Positions 17,881-25,888 are shown, counted from the first letter of the stretch. The stretch is DNA of 30,042 nucleotides from Thioalkalivibrio sp. (GCA_003555285.1 PWGH01000095.1:1-30042), one strand, 5' to 3'. Program-made: numbers and translations. The notes: generated by a model not told the origin, from the sequence alone.

Positions 17881-18068
17881 AACGGCCATCCTCCCGGCCC
17901 CAGGAAACGGCAGCGGGTGGAACCGCGTCAAGCCGTGAAAGCACGCTCAGGAAGGTTCCTCGGCGGGCCGATTCCCCGGGTGCCGATGGGCAGCGCTTTG
18001 CACGAACCCGTTGCTGCCAACCCGAACGCGGCCCCACACCGAGTTTCGCCATCTCGGCGATAGCCTCT

Positions 18069-19445
18069 TCAGCCCCCGGGAACGGCGTCCACGGTCTCGC
18101 TCTCCGGGAGTTCGGCCACGTCCGGGGCGCCGTCGGTGCCCCGGTCGGCCCGCAGGGCCTCGGCCAACGCGCTGCGCGCCGCGGGCTCGCCGTGCACCAG
18201 CCAGACCTGCCGCGGCGGGACCGGGGCGGTCGCCAGCCATTGACGCAACTCGTCGCGATCGGCATGGGCGCTGAGACCCTCGAGCACCTCGACCCCGGCC
18301 CGCACCTCGAGTCGACGGCCCTCGATCTTCAGCTCGCGTTCGCCCTCCAGCAGGGCCCGGCCCCGCGTGCCCGGCGCCTGGTAACCGGTCAGCAGCACCC
18401 GGTTGGCCGGTTCCTCGCCGTGGCCGAGCAGGTGCCCCAGGATGCGCCCGCCGGTGAGCATGCCGCTGCCGGCGATGATCATGATCGGCCCCTCGCGTCG
18501 GTCCAGCCGAGCCGCGCGCTGGGCATGTTCGACGATCCGCACCCGGGCGAACACGGCCGCGAGGTCTTCGGGATTCAAGCGGTGCTCGTCGGTGTGGATT
18601 CGATACAGCTCGGAGACCGCAGCGGCCATCGGGCTGCTGAGGTAGATCGGCAACTCGAGCTCGGGTCGCCGACGCAGCAGACGGTCCATCAGCACCATCA
18701 GGGTCTGCGCCCGGCCCACCGCGAAGGACGGCACCAGCAGCACCCCCCGCCGCTCGATGATCCCGGCCACCACCGCGGCCAGCTGCACCTCGGGATCGCC
18801 CGGCGGGTGGTTGCGATCCCCATAGGTCGATTCCATCACCACCGCGTCGACCGCCTCCGGCGGCCGCGGCGGGAACATCAGGGGATCGTTCAGCCGGCCG
18901 ATATCGCCCGAGAACCAGATGCTCTGCCGCCCGTCGTCGACCCGCACGCCGGCCGCCCCGAGAATATGCCCGGCATAGTGAAACCGGACCTCGAGCGTCC
19001 CCAGCCGCAGCGGCTGCCCGTATTCCGCGCTGCGAAACTGGTGCAGCGTCTTCTCCACGTCGGCGCTGGTGTACAGCGGCAGCGCCGGGCGATGCTTGGA
19101 CCAGCCCTCGCGGTTGGCGCGCTCGGCGTCCTCCTCCTGCAGGCGGGCGGAGTCCAGCAGGATCACCCGAGCGACCTCGCGCCCGGCCCGGGTGGCATAG
19201 ATCGGTCCGCGAAACCCGGTCTTGACCAGCCGCGGCAGGTAGCCGCAGTGATCCAGATGCCCGTGGGTCAGCAGCACCGCATCGATGCTGCGTGGATCGA
19301 AGGGCGGCGCTTCCCAGTTGCGCAGGCGGCCCGTCTTCTCGCCCTGGAACAGCCCGCAGTCGATCAGCAGACGCTGGCCGCCCGCCTCGAGCAGGTGCTT
19401 GGAACCGGTCACCCCCGCCGAACCGCCAAAACTGGTGAGCTTCAT
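18069..19445 (-). CDS. MBL-fold beta-CASP nuclease (CPSF73-like)
   Basis: A 458-residue protein of the metallo-beta-lactamase/beta-CASP class, which act as RNA or DNA nucleases. The zinc motif H61-x-H63-x-D65-H66 (LTHGHLDHCGYL), H160 (YAGHILGA) and D181 (FSGDIGR) are intact. The beta-CASP part carries VMESTYGDRNH (E205), PSFAVGRAQT, an AGSGMLTGGRILGHL segment and the C-terminal LSAHADRDEL (H393), followed by a short RNA-specificity-like tail (QVWLVHGEP). The start at 19445 overlaps the stop of the ATP-cone gene by four bases (ATGA). The longer open frame upstream is the antisense-frame shadow of that gene. Bacterial relatives of this length are largely uncharacterised. Confidence 0.93.
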   Translation of the reverse strand: MKLTSFGGSAGVTGSKHLLEAGGQRLLIDCGLFQGEKTGRLRNWEAPPFDPRSIDAVLLTHGHLDHCGYLPRLVKTGFRGPIYATRAGREVARVILLDSARLQEEDAERANREGWSKHRPALPLYTSADVEKTLHQFRSAEYGQPLRLGTLEVRFHYAGHILGAAGVRVDDGRQSIWFSGDIGRLNDPLMFPPRPPEAVDAVVMESTYGDRNHPPGDPEVQLAAVVAGIIERRGVLLVPSFAVGRAQTLMVLMDRLLRRRPELELPIYLSSPMAAAVSELYRIHTDEHRLNPEDLAAVFARVRIVEHAQRAARLDRREGPIMIIAGSGMLTGGRILGHLLGHGEEPANRVLLTGYQAPGTRGRALLEGERELKIEGRRLEVRAGVEVLEGLSAHADRDELRQWLATAPVPPRQVWLVHGEPAARSALAEALRADRGTDGAPDVAELPESETVDAVPGG

Positions 19446-20314
19446 GCGGACTCCTGGTAGGTCTGGCCGCGATCGAGGATCTGCGTGGCCTCCTCGCGGA
19501 TGCGTTCGCCGTGTCGATCCTCCAGTCGCAGCGCCTGCAGGAAACCCGGCCGATCGAGCAGATCCCGGCACAACACGGCGCCGGCCTCGATCAGCTGGTG
19601 CTTCTGCGCCACCTTCAGGCGGGTCAGGCAGGTGACGGGGTGCAGGCCGTGTTGATCGATCAGGCCCCGGGTCAGCGGGTAGTGGTCGGTGTTGTGCCCG
19701 GCCAGGATCAGCCCCTCGCACGCACCATAGGCCAGGGCGTCGGCACTGAAGGGCGTATTGCTGAGCACCCAGAAGGCATCGTGGCGCCCCTGTGGTGTCG
19801 CCGCCAGATCCAGCGAGCGGGCGTGCAGATACAACGGAATCTTCACGTCGTTCCGGTACGAGGGGCGGTTGTGAAACTTGCACTCCGCGAACAGCCGCTC
19901 CCCAGCACGTTCGGCGACGATGTCGACTTCATGGCGTACGCAGCGGCCCTGCAGCGACTGGTTGTACTGCACCCGGTAGCCCATGGCCTCGAACAGGCGG
20001 CCGCAGAACTGCTCGAAGGGAAAGCCGCTCGGCCCCAGTTCGAGCAGCGCGCGCTTCAGGCTGTAGTTGATCGCGGTGCGTCGTGAACGGTGCCGCAGGG
20101 CCTTGTGGGCCATCCGGTAGAGCCGGCCGGTGCTGATGCCGTCGCGCAGTCGCGGCTCCAAATCGGTCATCACCGCTGCGGCCAGGTTATCGCTCGCCCC
20201 GGCGCGCCGCAGCGAGGCCCACAACTTGTCCGGAGCGTAGGCTTCGCGTTGCCCATCGCTCTTGCGGACCTCGATCCGCCGGTGTTCGAAGGCCCCATGC
20301 CGGCGCGCTGTCAT
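19442..20314 (-). CDS. ATP-cone plus PD-(D/E)XK (Mrr-like) nuclease-fold protein
   Basis: A 290-residue protein of two parts. Residues about 13-89 resemble an ATP-cone: IEVRKSDGQREAYAPDKLWASL, ISTGRLYRMAHKAL and AINYSLKRALLELGP, the nucleotide-sensing module known from ribonucleotide reductases and NrdR. Residues about 95-200 match an Mrr-like restriction-endonuclease fold with HEVDIVAE (Asp131) and FAECKFHN (Glu144, Lys146), the D...ExK nuclease pattern. The tail (residues 200-290) is Leu/His-rich with no known motif. GGAGG precedes the start by eight bases; an upstream ATG at 20377 lacks this. It is the first gene of a coupled pair with the beta-CASP nuclease. It may cut DNA or RNA in response to ATP or dATP, but no such function is shown here. 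Confidence 0.85.
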   Translation of the reverse strand: MTARRHGAFEHRRIEVRKSDGQREAYAPDKLWASLRRAGASDNLAAAVMTDLEPRLRDGISTGRLYRMAHKALRHRSRRTAINYSLKRALLELGPSGFPFEQFCGRLFEAMGYRVQYNQSLQGRCVRHEVDIVAERAGERLFAECKFHNRPSYRNDVKIPLYLHARSLDLAATPQGRHDAFWVLSNTPFSADALAYGACEGLILAGHNTDHYPLTRGLIDQHGLHPVTCLTRLKVAQKHQLIEAGAVLCRDLLDRPGFLQALRLEDRHGERIREEATQILDRGQTYQESA

Positions 20315-20354
20315 CGCGGGGCCCTCCCCGGCCCGCCCTCTTTGCTCTGCTTCG

Positions 20355-20360
20355 AGTATA
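20355..20360 (-). promoter_or_regulatory. Candidate -10 box for the ATP-cone/beta-CASP pair
   Basis: TATACT read leftward, about 40 bases before the ATP-cone start. The matching -35 region is GC-rich and poor (GGGCAA at 17 bases), so promoter strength is doubtful. Confidence 0.3.
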
Positions 20361-20479
20361 GGCAGAAGCCCCCACATTTGCCCCAGGCACCGCCAAAGGC
20401 TGAATCGTTGGGGACTTGAATGAAACCCCTTCGCCCGCGTACTGTCCTAACTATCTCCGATAGCCATGAGGCCGGCGCG

Positions 20480-20788
20480 ATGCGTAACCTGTACCGATCC
20501 ACCGCCGTTTCCCGCGATCAACGGCTGCCCCTGAGCATCCTGGTGCTCGTTACCGGCCTGGTGCTGACCCTGCAGAATCCCGATGCCCAGGATTCCGCCG
20601 CCGCCGCGCTGGCCAAGGTCGAGGTACCGAGCCTCAGTCAGGTGATGGAATGGCGCCCCGGCGGACCGCTCCCGTGGATGGACGGCGACCAGATGCTGAC
20701 CGAGGAAATCGAAGACCTTCCGGCGGCAGCCAACCTCGAGCGCGACATCGAGCGTTCCCGGGATTTGCGCGCACGACCGCAACGCTGA
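20480..20788 (+). CDS. Small membrane-anchored hypothetical protein
   Basis: A 102-residue protein when started at 20480, where GAGG precedes the ATG. The frame extends to 20420 without better support. After a basic N-terminus (MRNLYRSTAVSRDQR) comes one hydrophobic segment, residues 17-31 (LPLSILVLVTGLVLTL), which is either an uncleaved anchor or a signal peptide. The remainder is polar, with an acidic patch (LTEEIEDLPAA) and an Arg-rich end. No family is recognised. It lies 41 bases upstream of the LpxR-like gene in the same direction and may share its transcript. Confidence 0.6.
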   Translation: MRNLYRSTAVSRDQRLPLSILVLVTGLVLTLQNPDAQDSAAAALAKVEVPSLSQVMEWRPGGPLPWMDGDQMLTEEIEDLPAAANLERDIERSRDLRARPQR

Positions 20789-20829
20789 CAGCGTACCGAT
20801 GAGGCTCTGATCCGACACCGGAAGGCCTC

Positions 20830-21891
20830 ATGCACCGATCCTGCACCCCGGCGCCGCGCCTTCGAAGGCCTGCCGGCGCCCGCCGTTCCGGATCGATTCA
20901 CCGACGCCGGTGGGCGCGCCGGCTTCTGGGGTTTGCCCTGCTGCCGGGCGCGGCGGGTGCCTCGGGTGGGATCGATGCCATCGGCGTCGAATTCGAAAAC
21001 GACCTGTTCGCCGGTGTGGACCGGTATTACACCAACGGCGTTCGAGTCTCCTGGATCCGTAGCGGCGACGGCACCCCCGCGTGGCTGCACACCGTGGCCG
21101 ATTGGGTGCCCGTGTTCGTACGCCCCGAGGTGCGGGGGCGCATCAAGTCCGGAGCCGGTCTCGGCCAGAACATGTACACCCCCGAGGACCTCGAACGGGA
21201 CCCCCCCGATCCGCAGGACCGCCCCTACGCCGGCTGGTTGCACCTGAACGCGAATTTGGCCGAGGACACCGGCTATCGGCTGGACCGACTGCAGATCACC
21301 CTGGGGATCGTGGGACCGGCCTCCCTGGCCGCGCGCACCCAGGAGTTCGTTCACGACGTTACCGGGTCGCCCGATCCGGCGGGATGGGATGCGCAAATCG
21401 GCAACGAAGTCACGTTGATGGTGGGCTACGAGCGCCAGTTACGTTCCCATGCGTCCGCAAACGATTCAGGCTGGGGTACGGATCTCACCCCGCATTGGGG
21501 CGCCAGCGTCGGCTCTCCCTTCACCTTCGCCAACACCGGTGCCATCGCGCGTGCCGGCTATCAACTGCCGCGCGACTACGGCCCGCCCCGCATCGGTCCG
21601 GGGCTGCCGGGGTCCTACACCGTTCCCGGTCTCCTGCGCTCGGGCGGGTATGTCTTTGCCGGGGTCGACGCCCGTTTGATGCTGTTCGACCTGTTTCTGG
21701 ACGGCCCCGTGTTCCGCGACGGTCCGTCGGTGAACAAGTACCCGCTGATCGGCGAATTCACCGCCGGCTTCGTGATGAACGTGCGCACCCTGCGGCTGGG
21801 CTACACCCATGTCTGGCGATCCCGGGAATTCCAGGGCCAGGCCACCGGACCCATCGAATTCGGCACGCTGCATGCCACTTGGCAATTCTGA
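20830..21891 (+). CDS. LpxR-like lipid A deacylase (DUF2219), outer membrane
   Basis: A 353-residue protein. A long basic N-terminus precedes a signal-like core ending LLPGAAGASG. The mature part begins with the family hallmark IGVEFENDLFAGVDRYYTNGVRVSW (residues 51-75), then RPYAGWLH, QEFVHDVTG with candidate catalytic His175, and PAGWDAQIGNE. The C-terminus ends in a Trp-Gln-Phe beta-strand typical of outer-membrane barrels. LpxR removes the 3'-acyloxyacyl group of lipid A. GGAAGG lies four bases before the ATG. The N-terminal stretch (1-30) is unusually long and Arg-rich for a signal peptide, so an internal start is possible. Nearby GT39 and lipid-kinase genes also suggest envelope functions. 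Confidence 0.88.
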   Translation: MHRSCTPAPRLRRPAGARRSGSIHRRRWARRLLGFALLPGAAGASGGIDAIGVEFENDLFAGVDRYYTNGVRVSWIRSGDGTPAWLHTVADWVPVFVRPEVRGRIKSGAGLGQNMYTPEDLERDPPDPQDRPYAGWLHLNANLAEDTGYRLDRLQITLGIVGPASLAARTQEFVHDVTGSPDPAGWDAQIGNEVTLMVGYERQLRSHASANDSGWGTDLTPHWGASVGSPFTFANTGAIARAGYQLPRDYGPPRIGPGLPGSYTVPGLLRSGGYVFAGVDARLMLFDLFLDGPVFRDGPSVNKYPLIGEFTAGFVMNVRTLRLGYTHVWRSREFQGQATGPIEFGTLHATWQF

Positions 21892-22009
21892 AGCGATCAC
21901 GGTGATGACGCGATAAGCTTCGGCGATCGCTGCAGGTACTGGCCTCAGGGCCCGGCGCTACGGGCCCATCGATTCCATGGGTGGAAAACGCCATTCCTGC
22001 GGTGCTTCC

Positions 22010-22043
22010 AAAAAAAAGAACCCCCGCCATGCACGGGCGGAGG
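22010..22043 (-). terminator. Intrinsic terminator of the rhodanese gene
   Basis: Read leftward, an 8-bp stem (CCTCCGCC with GGCGGGGG, one G-T pair) with a 7-base loop is followed by TTC and eight T. It sits 39 bases past the rhodanese stop, between convergent genes. Confidence 0.8.
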
Positions 22044-22081
22044 CCTGGGGAAATCGATCTGTCTCCCATTAAAAAAGGATG

Positions 22082-22822
22082 TCAGTCCAGATCGTAGAGA
22101 TGGGCCATGTCCTTATAGATCAAACGCGGCAAGAGACGTGTCTCGTACGGCAATCCGTAGTGATACCGCCAGCCGTTCCTGTCTTGATCGTCGATGACGC
22201 CATCATGATTCAGGTCCACGATCAAGTGCTCCGTGATCGGACCGGTCTGGTTTTCCTCGTCTTCATAACCGACAATCTTCGGCGCCATCAGATGAATGCC
22301 GACGAAGCCTTCCCAGATGTTGCGCACATTCGTGTAGCCAGCATCCGTCAGCAGGTTGGAGGCTCCAACGCTACGCACCCCGGTACGGCAAAGCGTATAA
22401 ATCGGGGTATTCTTGTCCGGAATAATGCGTTGCACATAACTGACAAAGGCGGTGTCATCCTGGAGAATCCGAGGCCCGGCGCTGGCACAGGCGCCGTCCG
22501 GATGGCGAACGTCGCAGCCTTGATAGATGAAGGGGTACGGAACGTTATACGCGCCCTCCGGATAGCCCGCCTTGTACTCAGGGGTACTGCGCACATCCAG
22601 AATCACCGGGCGTTCGGAAGGCCGTGTCCAGCTGCCCCGTTTCACCACGGCGTTCAGGAAGGCCTCGGATGGACTCACCTGGGAATGGTAATAACCGCAC
22701 AACCCCGACCGGCTCTCATCAAACGGGCACGGGGGCTCCTCCGCATGAGCGGCAGTGCTCAATAACGCGACTACGGCGGGAACGATCACCGCCAGAACAT
22801 TTCGACTCGCTGAAAGACGCAT
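22082..22822 (-). CDS. Secreted rhodanese-domain protein with EF-hand-like loop
   Basis: A 246-residue protein. Residues 1-27 are a signal peptide (VLAVIVPAVVALLSTAAHA). A rhodanese domain spans about 70-180, with VILDVRSTPEYKAGYPEGAYNVPY and the active-site loop CRTGVRS (Cys145), so sulfur transfer or a related thiol reaction in the periplasm is possible. A four-Cys region (GCDVRHPDGAC and earlier CPF/LCG) could carry disulfides. Residues 203-214 (DLNHDGVIDDQD) match a calcium-binding EF-hand or dockerin-type loop, an uncommon addition. AAAGGAG precedes the ATG. A TATAAT box and an inverted repeat lie just upstream, and codon use and base composition are clearly less GC-rich than in neighbouring genes, which hints at a different history. 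Confidence 0.9.
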   Translation of the reverse strand: MRLSASRNVLAVIVPAVVALLSTAAHAEEPPCPFDESRSGLCGYYHSQVSPSEAFLNAVVKRGSWTRPSERPVILDVRSTPEYKAGYPEGAYNVPYPFIYQGCDVRHPDGACASAGPRILQDDTAFVSYVQRIIPDKNTPIYTLCRTGVRSVGASNLLTDAGYTNVRNIWEGFVGIHLMAPKIVGYEDEENQTGPITEHLIVDLNHDGVIDDQDRNGWRYHYGLPYETRLLPRLIYKDMAHLYDLD

Positions 22823-23127
22823 ACTCTCTCCTTTGGCATTTTATTATAGTTTGATGCTTCCTCGCCGAACCCCATGAATCATCTTTTCTGGGTCCAATCG
22901 CCAGAGCATGATGATTCACGGAGATCATTGAATCGGCACCTTACCGTCTCCTGACACACACAGGAAGGCGCAATTCTTCCAAAATCGTTCCACACAGAAA
23001 ATGATGGTTATTTTTGAGAAGTAGCTCGCATTTTTGTATCGCCGAGTCGTATCGAAAGCTTCTGGATCAGACCCATCTCGGTGAGCGACAGGTAATCGAC
23101 GGTCGGCACCGCACCAGGGAACGACGG
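22823..23127. other. AT-richer intergenic region upstream of the rhodanese gene
   Basis: Gap of 305 bases between two leftward genes. Its rhodanese-proximal part has a strong ribosome site, a TATAAT box and a 9-bp inverted repeat. The part nearest the AI-2E gene continues that gene's frame for 39 codons past the stop. No separate gene is supported. Confidence 0.6.
22843..22918 (-). promoter_or_regulatory. Rhodanese promoter region with inverted repeat
   Basis: Read leftward, TATAAT (22843-22848) lies 20 bases before the start codon, giving a very short leader. The -35 region is poor (GGTTCG-like). Upstream, TGAATCATC (22875-22883) and GATGATTCA (22910-22918) form a perfect 9-bp inverted repeat with a 26-base spacer. 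A weak -35 plus an upstream dyad is the pattern expected for an activated promoter. Confidence 0.55.
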
Positions 23128-24201
23128 TCACTGATCGCCGAGCACCTCGACGGACTCGCCCAGCACATCCTCGACGTAGAGCATCTGGATCGCCACCGCC
23201 GCCACCACGGCGAGCGGGGTCGCCAGGATCACGCCGGGTAACCCGCCGAGCACGCCCCCGCCGATCTGGATCAATACGGTGTAGGCGGGCGGGATGTGCA
23301 CCACGTGTCGCTGCGCCAGCGGATAGATCAGGCTGCTTTCCACCGACTCGATCACGAAGTAGAGAATCGCCACGTACAACGCAACCATCGGGCTGACCAG
23401 AAAGGCGACCAGCACCGCAGGAATCGCCCCGAGGATCGGGCCGAGGTAGGGGATGAAGGTTGCGAGGCCGGCGATCAGGCCGAGCGTCAGGGCCATCGGC
23501 ACGTCGAGTAGCAGCAGGCCGATGGCCGAGGTCACCCCGACGAAGACCATCGACACCAGACGGCCGAGCAGCCACAGCCGCAAGGCCTGGCCCTGCAGGT
23601 GGAACATTTGGGCCACACGGGAGCGACGGTCGACCGGCAGCAAGAGCAGCAGATGGCCGATATACACCCCCGGGTTCAGGACCAGGTACACGGCCAGCAG
23701 CAAAATGATAAAAAAACTGCCGACCGCACCGACCGTGGTGGAGAAGATCCCCAGCGCCTGGCTCAGGATGTCATCGTCGAACAGTCCCGGTCCGTTGTCG
23801 TTGTCGTTATCGTTCTCAAGCTGCGCCTCGATCTCCTCCCCCACCTCGCGGGCGAACGGCACCTGCTGCAGGATCTCCTGCAACGCGAGCGGCAAGCGTT
23901 CGGCGAGGCGCGGGATCTGCTCGGCGGCCTGTGGCCAGATCAGCGCCGCCAGCCCCCCGATCGACAACAGGATCAGCACGAAGGCGGTGGTCAGGGACAG
24001 ACCGCGGCCCAGCGGCGTGTGACGTTGCACCACCCGAGTCAAACCATCGACCGCCACGGTCACCAGGATCGCGGTAAAGGCCAGCATCAGGACCTCGAGC
24101 ATCAGCCCCAGAAAGACGATCAGCAGAATCACCAGGGCGGTCAGGCCGAGGGTGATCAACACGCGGGTGGCAAAGACGGCGGGATTGTCGACGGTACCCA
24201 T
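23128..24201 (-). CDS. AI-2E family (PerM/YdiK-like) transporter
   Basis: A 357-residue inner-membrane protein with about seven or eight transmembrane helices. Two or three near the N-terminus (residues 13-50, 68-90) are followed by a soluble stretch to about 145. A helix pair then precedes the conserved region LLLLDVPMALTLGLIAGLATFIPYLGPILGAIPA, which contains the FIPYLGPILG family signature, and the end of the protein has GGVLGGLPGVILATPL. Members are proposed exporters or ion/proton antiporters; the autoinducer link is historical. The soluble stretch holds an acidic repeat NDNDNDN (130-136). CGGAG precedes the start. Its frame continues open for 39 codons beyond the TGA stop. Confidence 0.92.
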   Translation of the reverse strand: MGTVDNPAVFATRVLITLGLTALVILLIVFLGLMLEVLMLAFTAILVTVAVDGLTRVVQRHTPLGRGLSLTTAFVLILLSIGGLAALIWPQAAEQIPRLAERLPLALQEILQQVPFAREVGEEIEAQLENDNDNDNGPGLFDDDILSQALGIFSTTVGAVGSFFIILLLAVYLVLNPGVYIGHLLLLLPVDRRSRVAQMFHLQGQALRLWLLGRLVSMVFVGVTSAIGLLLLDVPMALTLGLIAGLATFIPYLGPILGAIPAVLVAFLVSPMVALYVAILYFVIESVESSLIYPLAQRHVVHIPPAYTVLIQIGGGVLGGLPGVILATPLAVVAAVAIQMLYVEDVLGESVEVLGDQ

Positions 24202-24281
24202 CGCACACTCCGTTCAGGTGATTCGACGAGAAGGGGCTCGACTTACAACGGCAAGACTCGGCAACCTGCGGGCCCAGCGGG

Positions 24282-25508
24282 CTACGGGAGCGGCAACCTC
24301 GGTGGCACCGCGTGCAAGGGGTCCGGCCCGGCCGTCGACTCGGCCCCAGGCGCGGCGCGCGGTGCCCTCGAACGTTCGGCCAGCAGGGCATCGATGGCCT
24401 TCCACAGGCGCAGGGCGTCGCGCCAACGGACGTCGTCGAGGTCCACGTGGGCCAGGCCGTCGAGCAGGTACAGCCGCGCCTGCGGTGCGGCCTCAGCCAG
24501 CGCCATGCTTTCGGTGTAGGGGACCATGTCGTCATCGCGACCGTGTATCAGGATCAGCCGAGCCTGCAGGCGCGACAGGTCCGCCCGCGAGGGGCTAAGC
24601 TGCTGCCAATCCCGCCGCATCGGCTCCGGCAGGGCCGCCAACAAGGCGGGCATCCGTTCAGGGTCTTCATTCAACAGCAACCGCAGCACGGAGGCCGCCT
24701 CGGGTCCAAGGCCGTCCATCCGCTCCGCCGGCACCGATCGGTCCGGGTTCAGCAACTGCAGCTCGGCGATCTGCTCCAGCCGATTACGGTCGTCCGGATC
24801 CTCGATGCGCCAGAGGTTCGCGCTCAGGAAGACCCATTTCGCGAAGGGATTGGGGTCGCGGCACGTCCACACCGCATCCAGGTCCTGGTAACAGCCAGTG
24901 ACCAGAAAGGTGACCGCGTGGGTCAGATCGTAATAGCCGCCGATCCCCAGCAGAAACCGTACCGACGCCATGGCCCCCGGCTCCAGCGCCGCAAGAACGG
25001 CCGGGCCCACCGCATAGCTGGCCGCCGCGATACCCACTCCGCCGCTGCGCCCCAGCTCCGGTTGACTCGCCAGCCAGACGGCGGCATCCGCGATGTCCCG
25101 CACGTCCTGCGGACCGACTTGCAGGTCTTGCAGGTCGGTCAGCTCCGGCACCAGCACGACAAACCGGGCGCGGGCCAGACTGGATGCCAGCGCCACGAGC
25201 CGGGGATCGTCGCGACCGGCCTCGGCCACGCCGGGCACCAGCACGAGAGCCGCTCGGCCATCGTCGCCCGACCGGTAGAGATCGCCGGCGTGGCGCCGGC
25301 CATCCACTTCGTAGCTCACCAGGTTTCGTGTCACCGGCGGGCGCTGCCGTTGCAGGGCGCTTGGCTCTCCCATCGCCACGATATCGAACAGGAGCTGGGC
25401 CGACTCGACCGGCCGACTGGGTAACGAACAGCCGGTCAGCACGAACAGACTGACGATCAAGAACAGGCCCCGCCCACGCCCACGCCGGGCGGCGCTACTG
25501 GAAGTCAC
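24282..25508 (-). CDS. Alpha/beta-hydrolase fold lipoprotein
   Basis: A 408-residue protein starting at GTG 25508, which overlaps the DUF2795 gene by 14 bases. This start gives a proper lipoprotein signal: basic ARRGRGRG, hydrophobic LFLIVSLFVL and lipobox LTGC with Cys27. The longer frame from 25601 would bury that signal. The body resembles an alpha/beta hydrolase, with ALVLVPGVAEAGRDDP (oxyanion region), GIAAASYAVG around Ser164, GRDDDMVP (Asp326) and GLAHVDL (His354). Both glycines of the usual GxSxG nucleophile elbow are alanine (AASYA), so catalysis may be altered. It should be attached to a membrane on the periplasmic side. Substrate unknown. Confidence 0.8.
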   Translation of the reverse strand: MTSSSAARRGRGRGLFLIVSLFVLTGCSLPSRPVESAQLLFDIVAMGEPSALQRQRPPVTRNLVSYEVDGRRHAGDLYRSGDDGRAALVLVPGVAEAGRDDPRLVALASSLARARFVVLVPELTDLQDLQVGPQDVRDIADAAVWLASQPELGRSGGVGIAAASYAVGPAVLAALEPGAMASVRFLLGIGGYYDLTHAVTFLVTGCYQDLDAVWTCRDPNPFAKWVFLSANLWRIEDPDDRNRLEQIAELQLLNPDRSVPAERMDGLGPEAASVLRLLLNEDPERMPALLAALPEPMRRDWQQLSPSRADLSRLQARLILIHGRDDDMVPYTESMALAEAAPQARLYLLDGLAHVDLDDVRWRDALRLWKAIDALLAERSRAPRAAPGAESTAGPDPLHAVPPRLPLP

Positions 25509-25683
25509 CGAGGCCTTGAATGACGTCCTCGACGCTTCGATAGGTGCGCTGCGGCATGTGTTGCAGAGTTTCGATAATCTGATCGTCCACCGAATGGGCA
25601 CGCGCCTGCTTCACGAGTTCGTCCCGACTGGCCGGAAACTCAAGACCGGCGACGGCCTCATTGAGGTCGGTAGCGTTGAGCAT
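25495..25683 (-). CDS. DUF2795 domain protein
   Basis: A 62-residue soluble protein. The ATG at 25683 is chosen because AAAGGAGG lies five bases upstream; the longer frame from 25725 has no such signal. The sequence MLNATDLNEAVAGLEFPASRDELVKQARA...IIETLQHMPQRTYRSVEDVIQGL is typical of DUF2795, a small helical domain found in stress-related or regulatory settings with no proven biochemical function. Its end overlaps the lipoprotein start by 14 bases, suggesting coupling. A good sigma70 promoter lies about 90 bases upstream. Confidence 0.88.
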   Translation of the reverse strand: MLNATDLNEAVAGLEFPASRDELVKQARAHSVDDQIIETLQHMPQRTYRSVEDVIQGLGDFQ

Positions 25684-25772
25684 CAGAACCTCCTTTGCGA
25701 ACCCAGCATGACCTGTGTGCACCACGCGCTCGAACCAACGGGGTCACGCGGTTACCCGATGAACCTACAAAA

Positions 25773-25800
25773 ATTATAATCGGGCTTGATCAGTTTTCAA
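25773..25800 (-). promoter_or_regulatory. Sigma70 promoter for the DUF2795-lipoprotein pair
   Basis: Read leftward, TTGAAA (25795-25800), a 16-base spacer and TATAAT (25773-25778). This is the best consensus promoter in the window. The leader would be about 80 bases before the DUF2795 start. Confidence 0.7.
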
Positions 25801-25861
25801 GGTCGTTTACTGCGCCAGAACCTGGGTTTCCTCCGTTCTTCGTGAGGCCGGTATTACAACG

Positions 25862-25888
25862 TAAGTAACAACCCCTAAGTAAGCTTAC
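25862..25888. promoter_or_regulatory. Operator-like repeats between divergent genes
   Basis: TAAGTAA occurs at 25862-25868 and again at 25876-25882, 14 bases apart. The second copy overlaps the perfect 10-bp palindrome GTAAGCTTAC (25879-25888). The position between the DUF2795 promoter and the DUF2383 gene suits a regulator-binding site. No regulator gene is visible nearby. Confidence 0.4.

Noticed and set aside
17582..18265. Possible extra leftward gene between the lipid kinase and beta-CASP genes
   Set aside because: An internal ATG near 18053 has a weak ribosome site, but the product is Arg-rich, runs through the lipid kinase off-frame and matches nothing.
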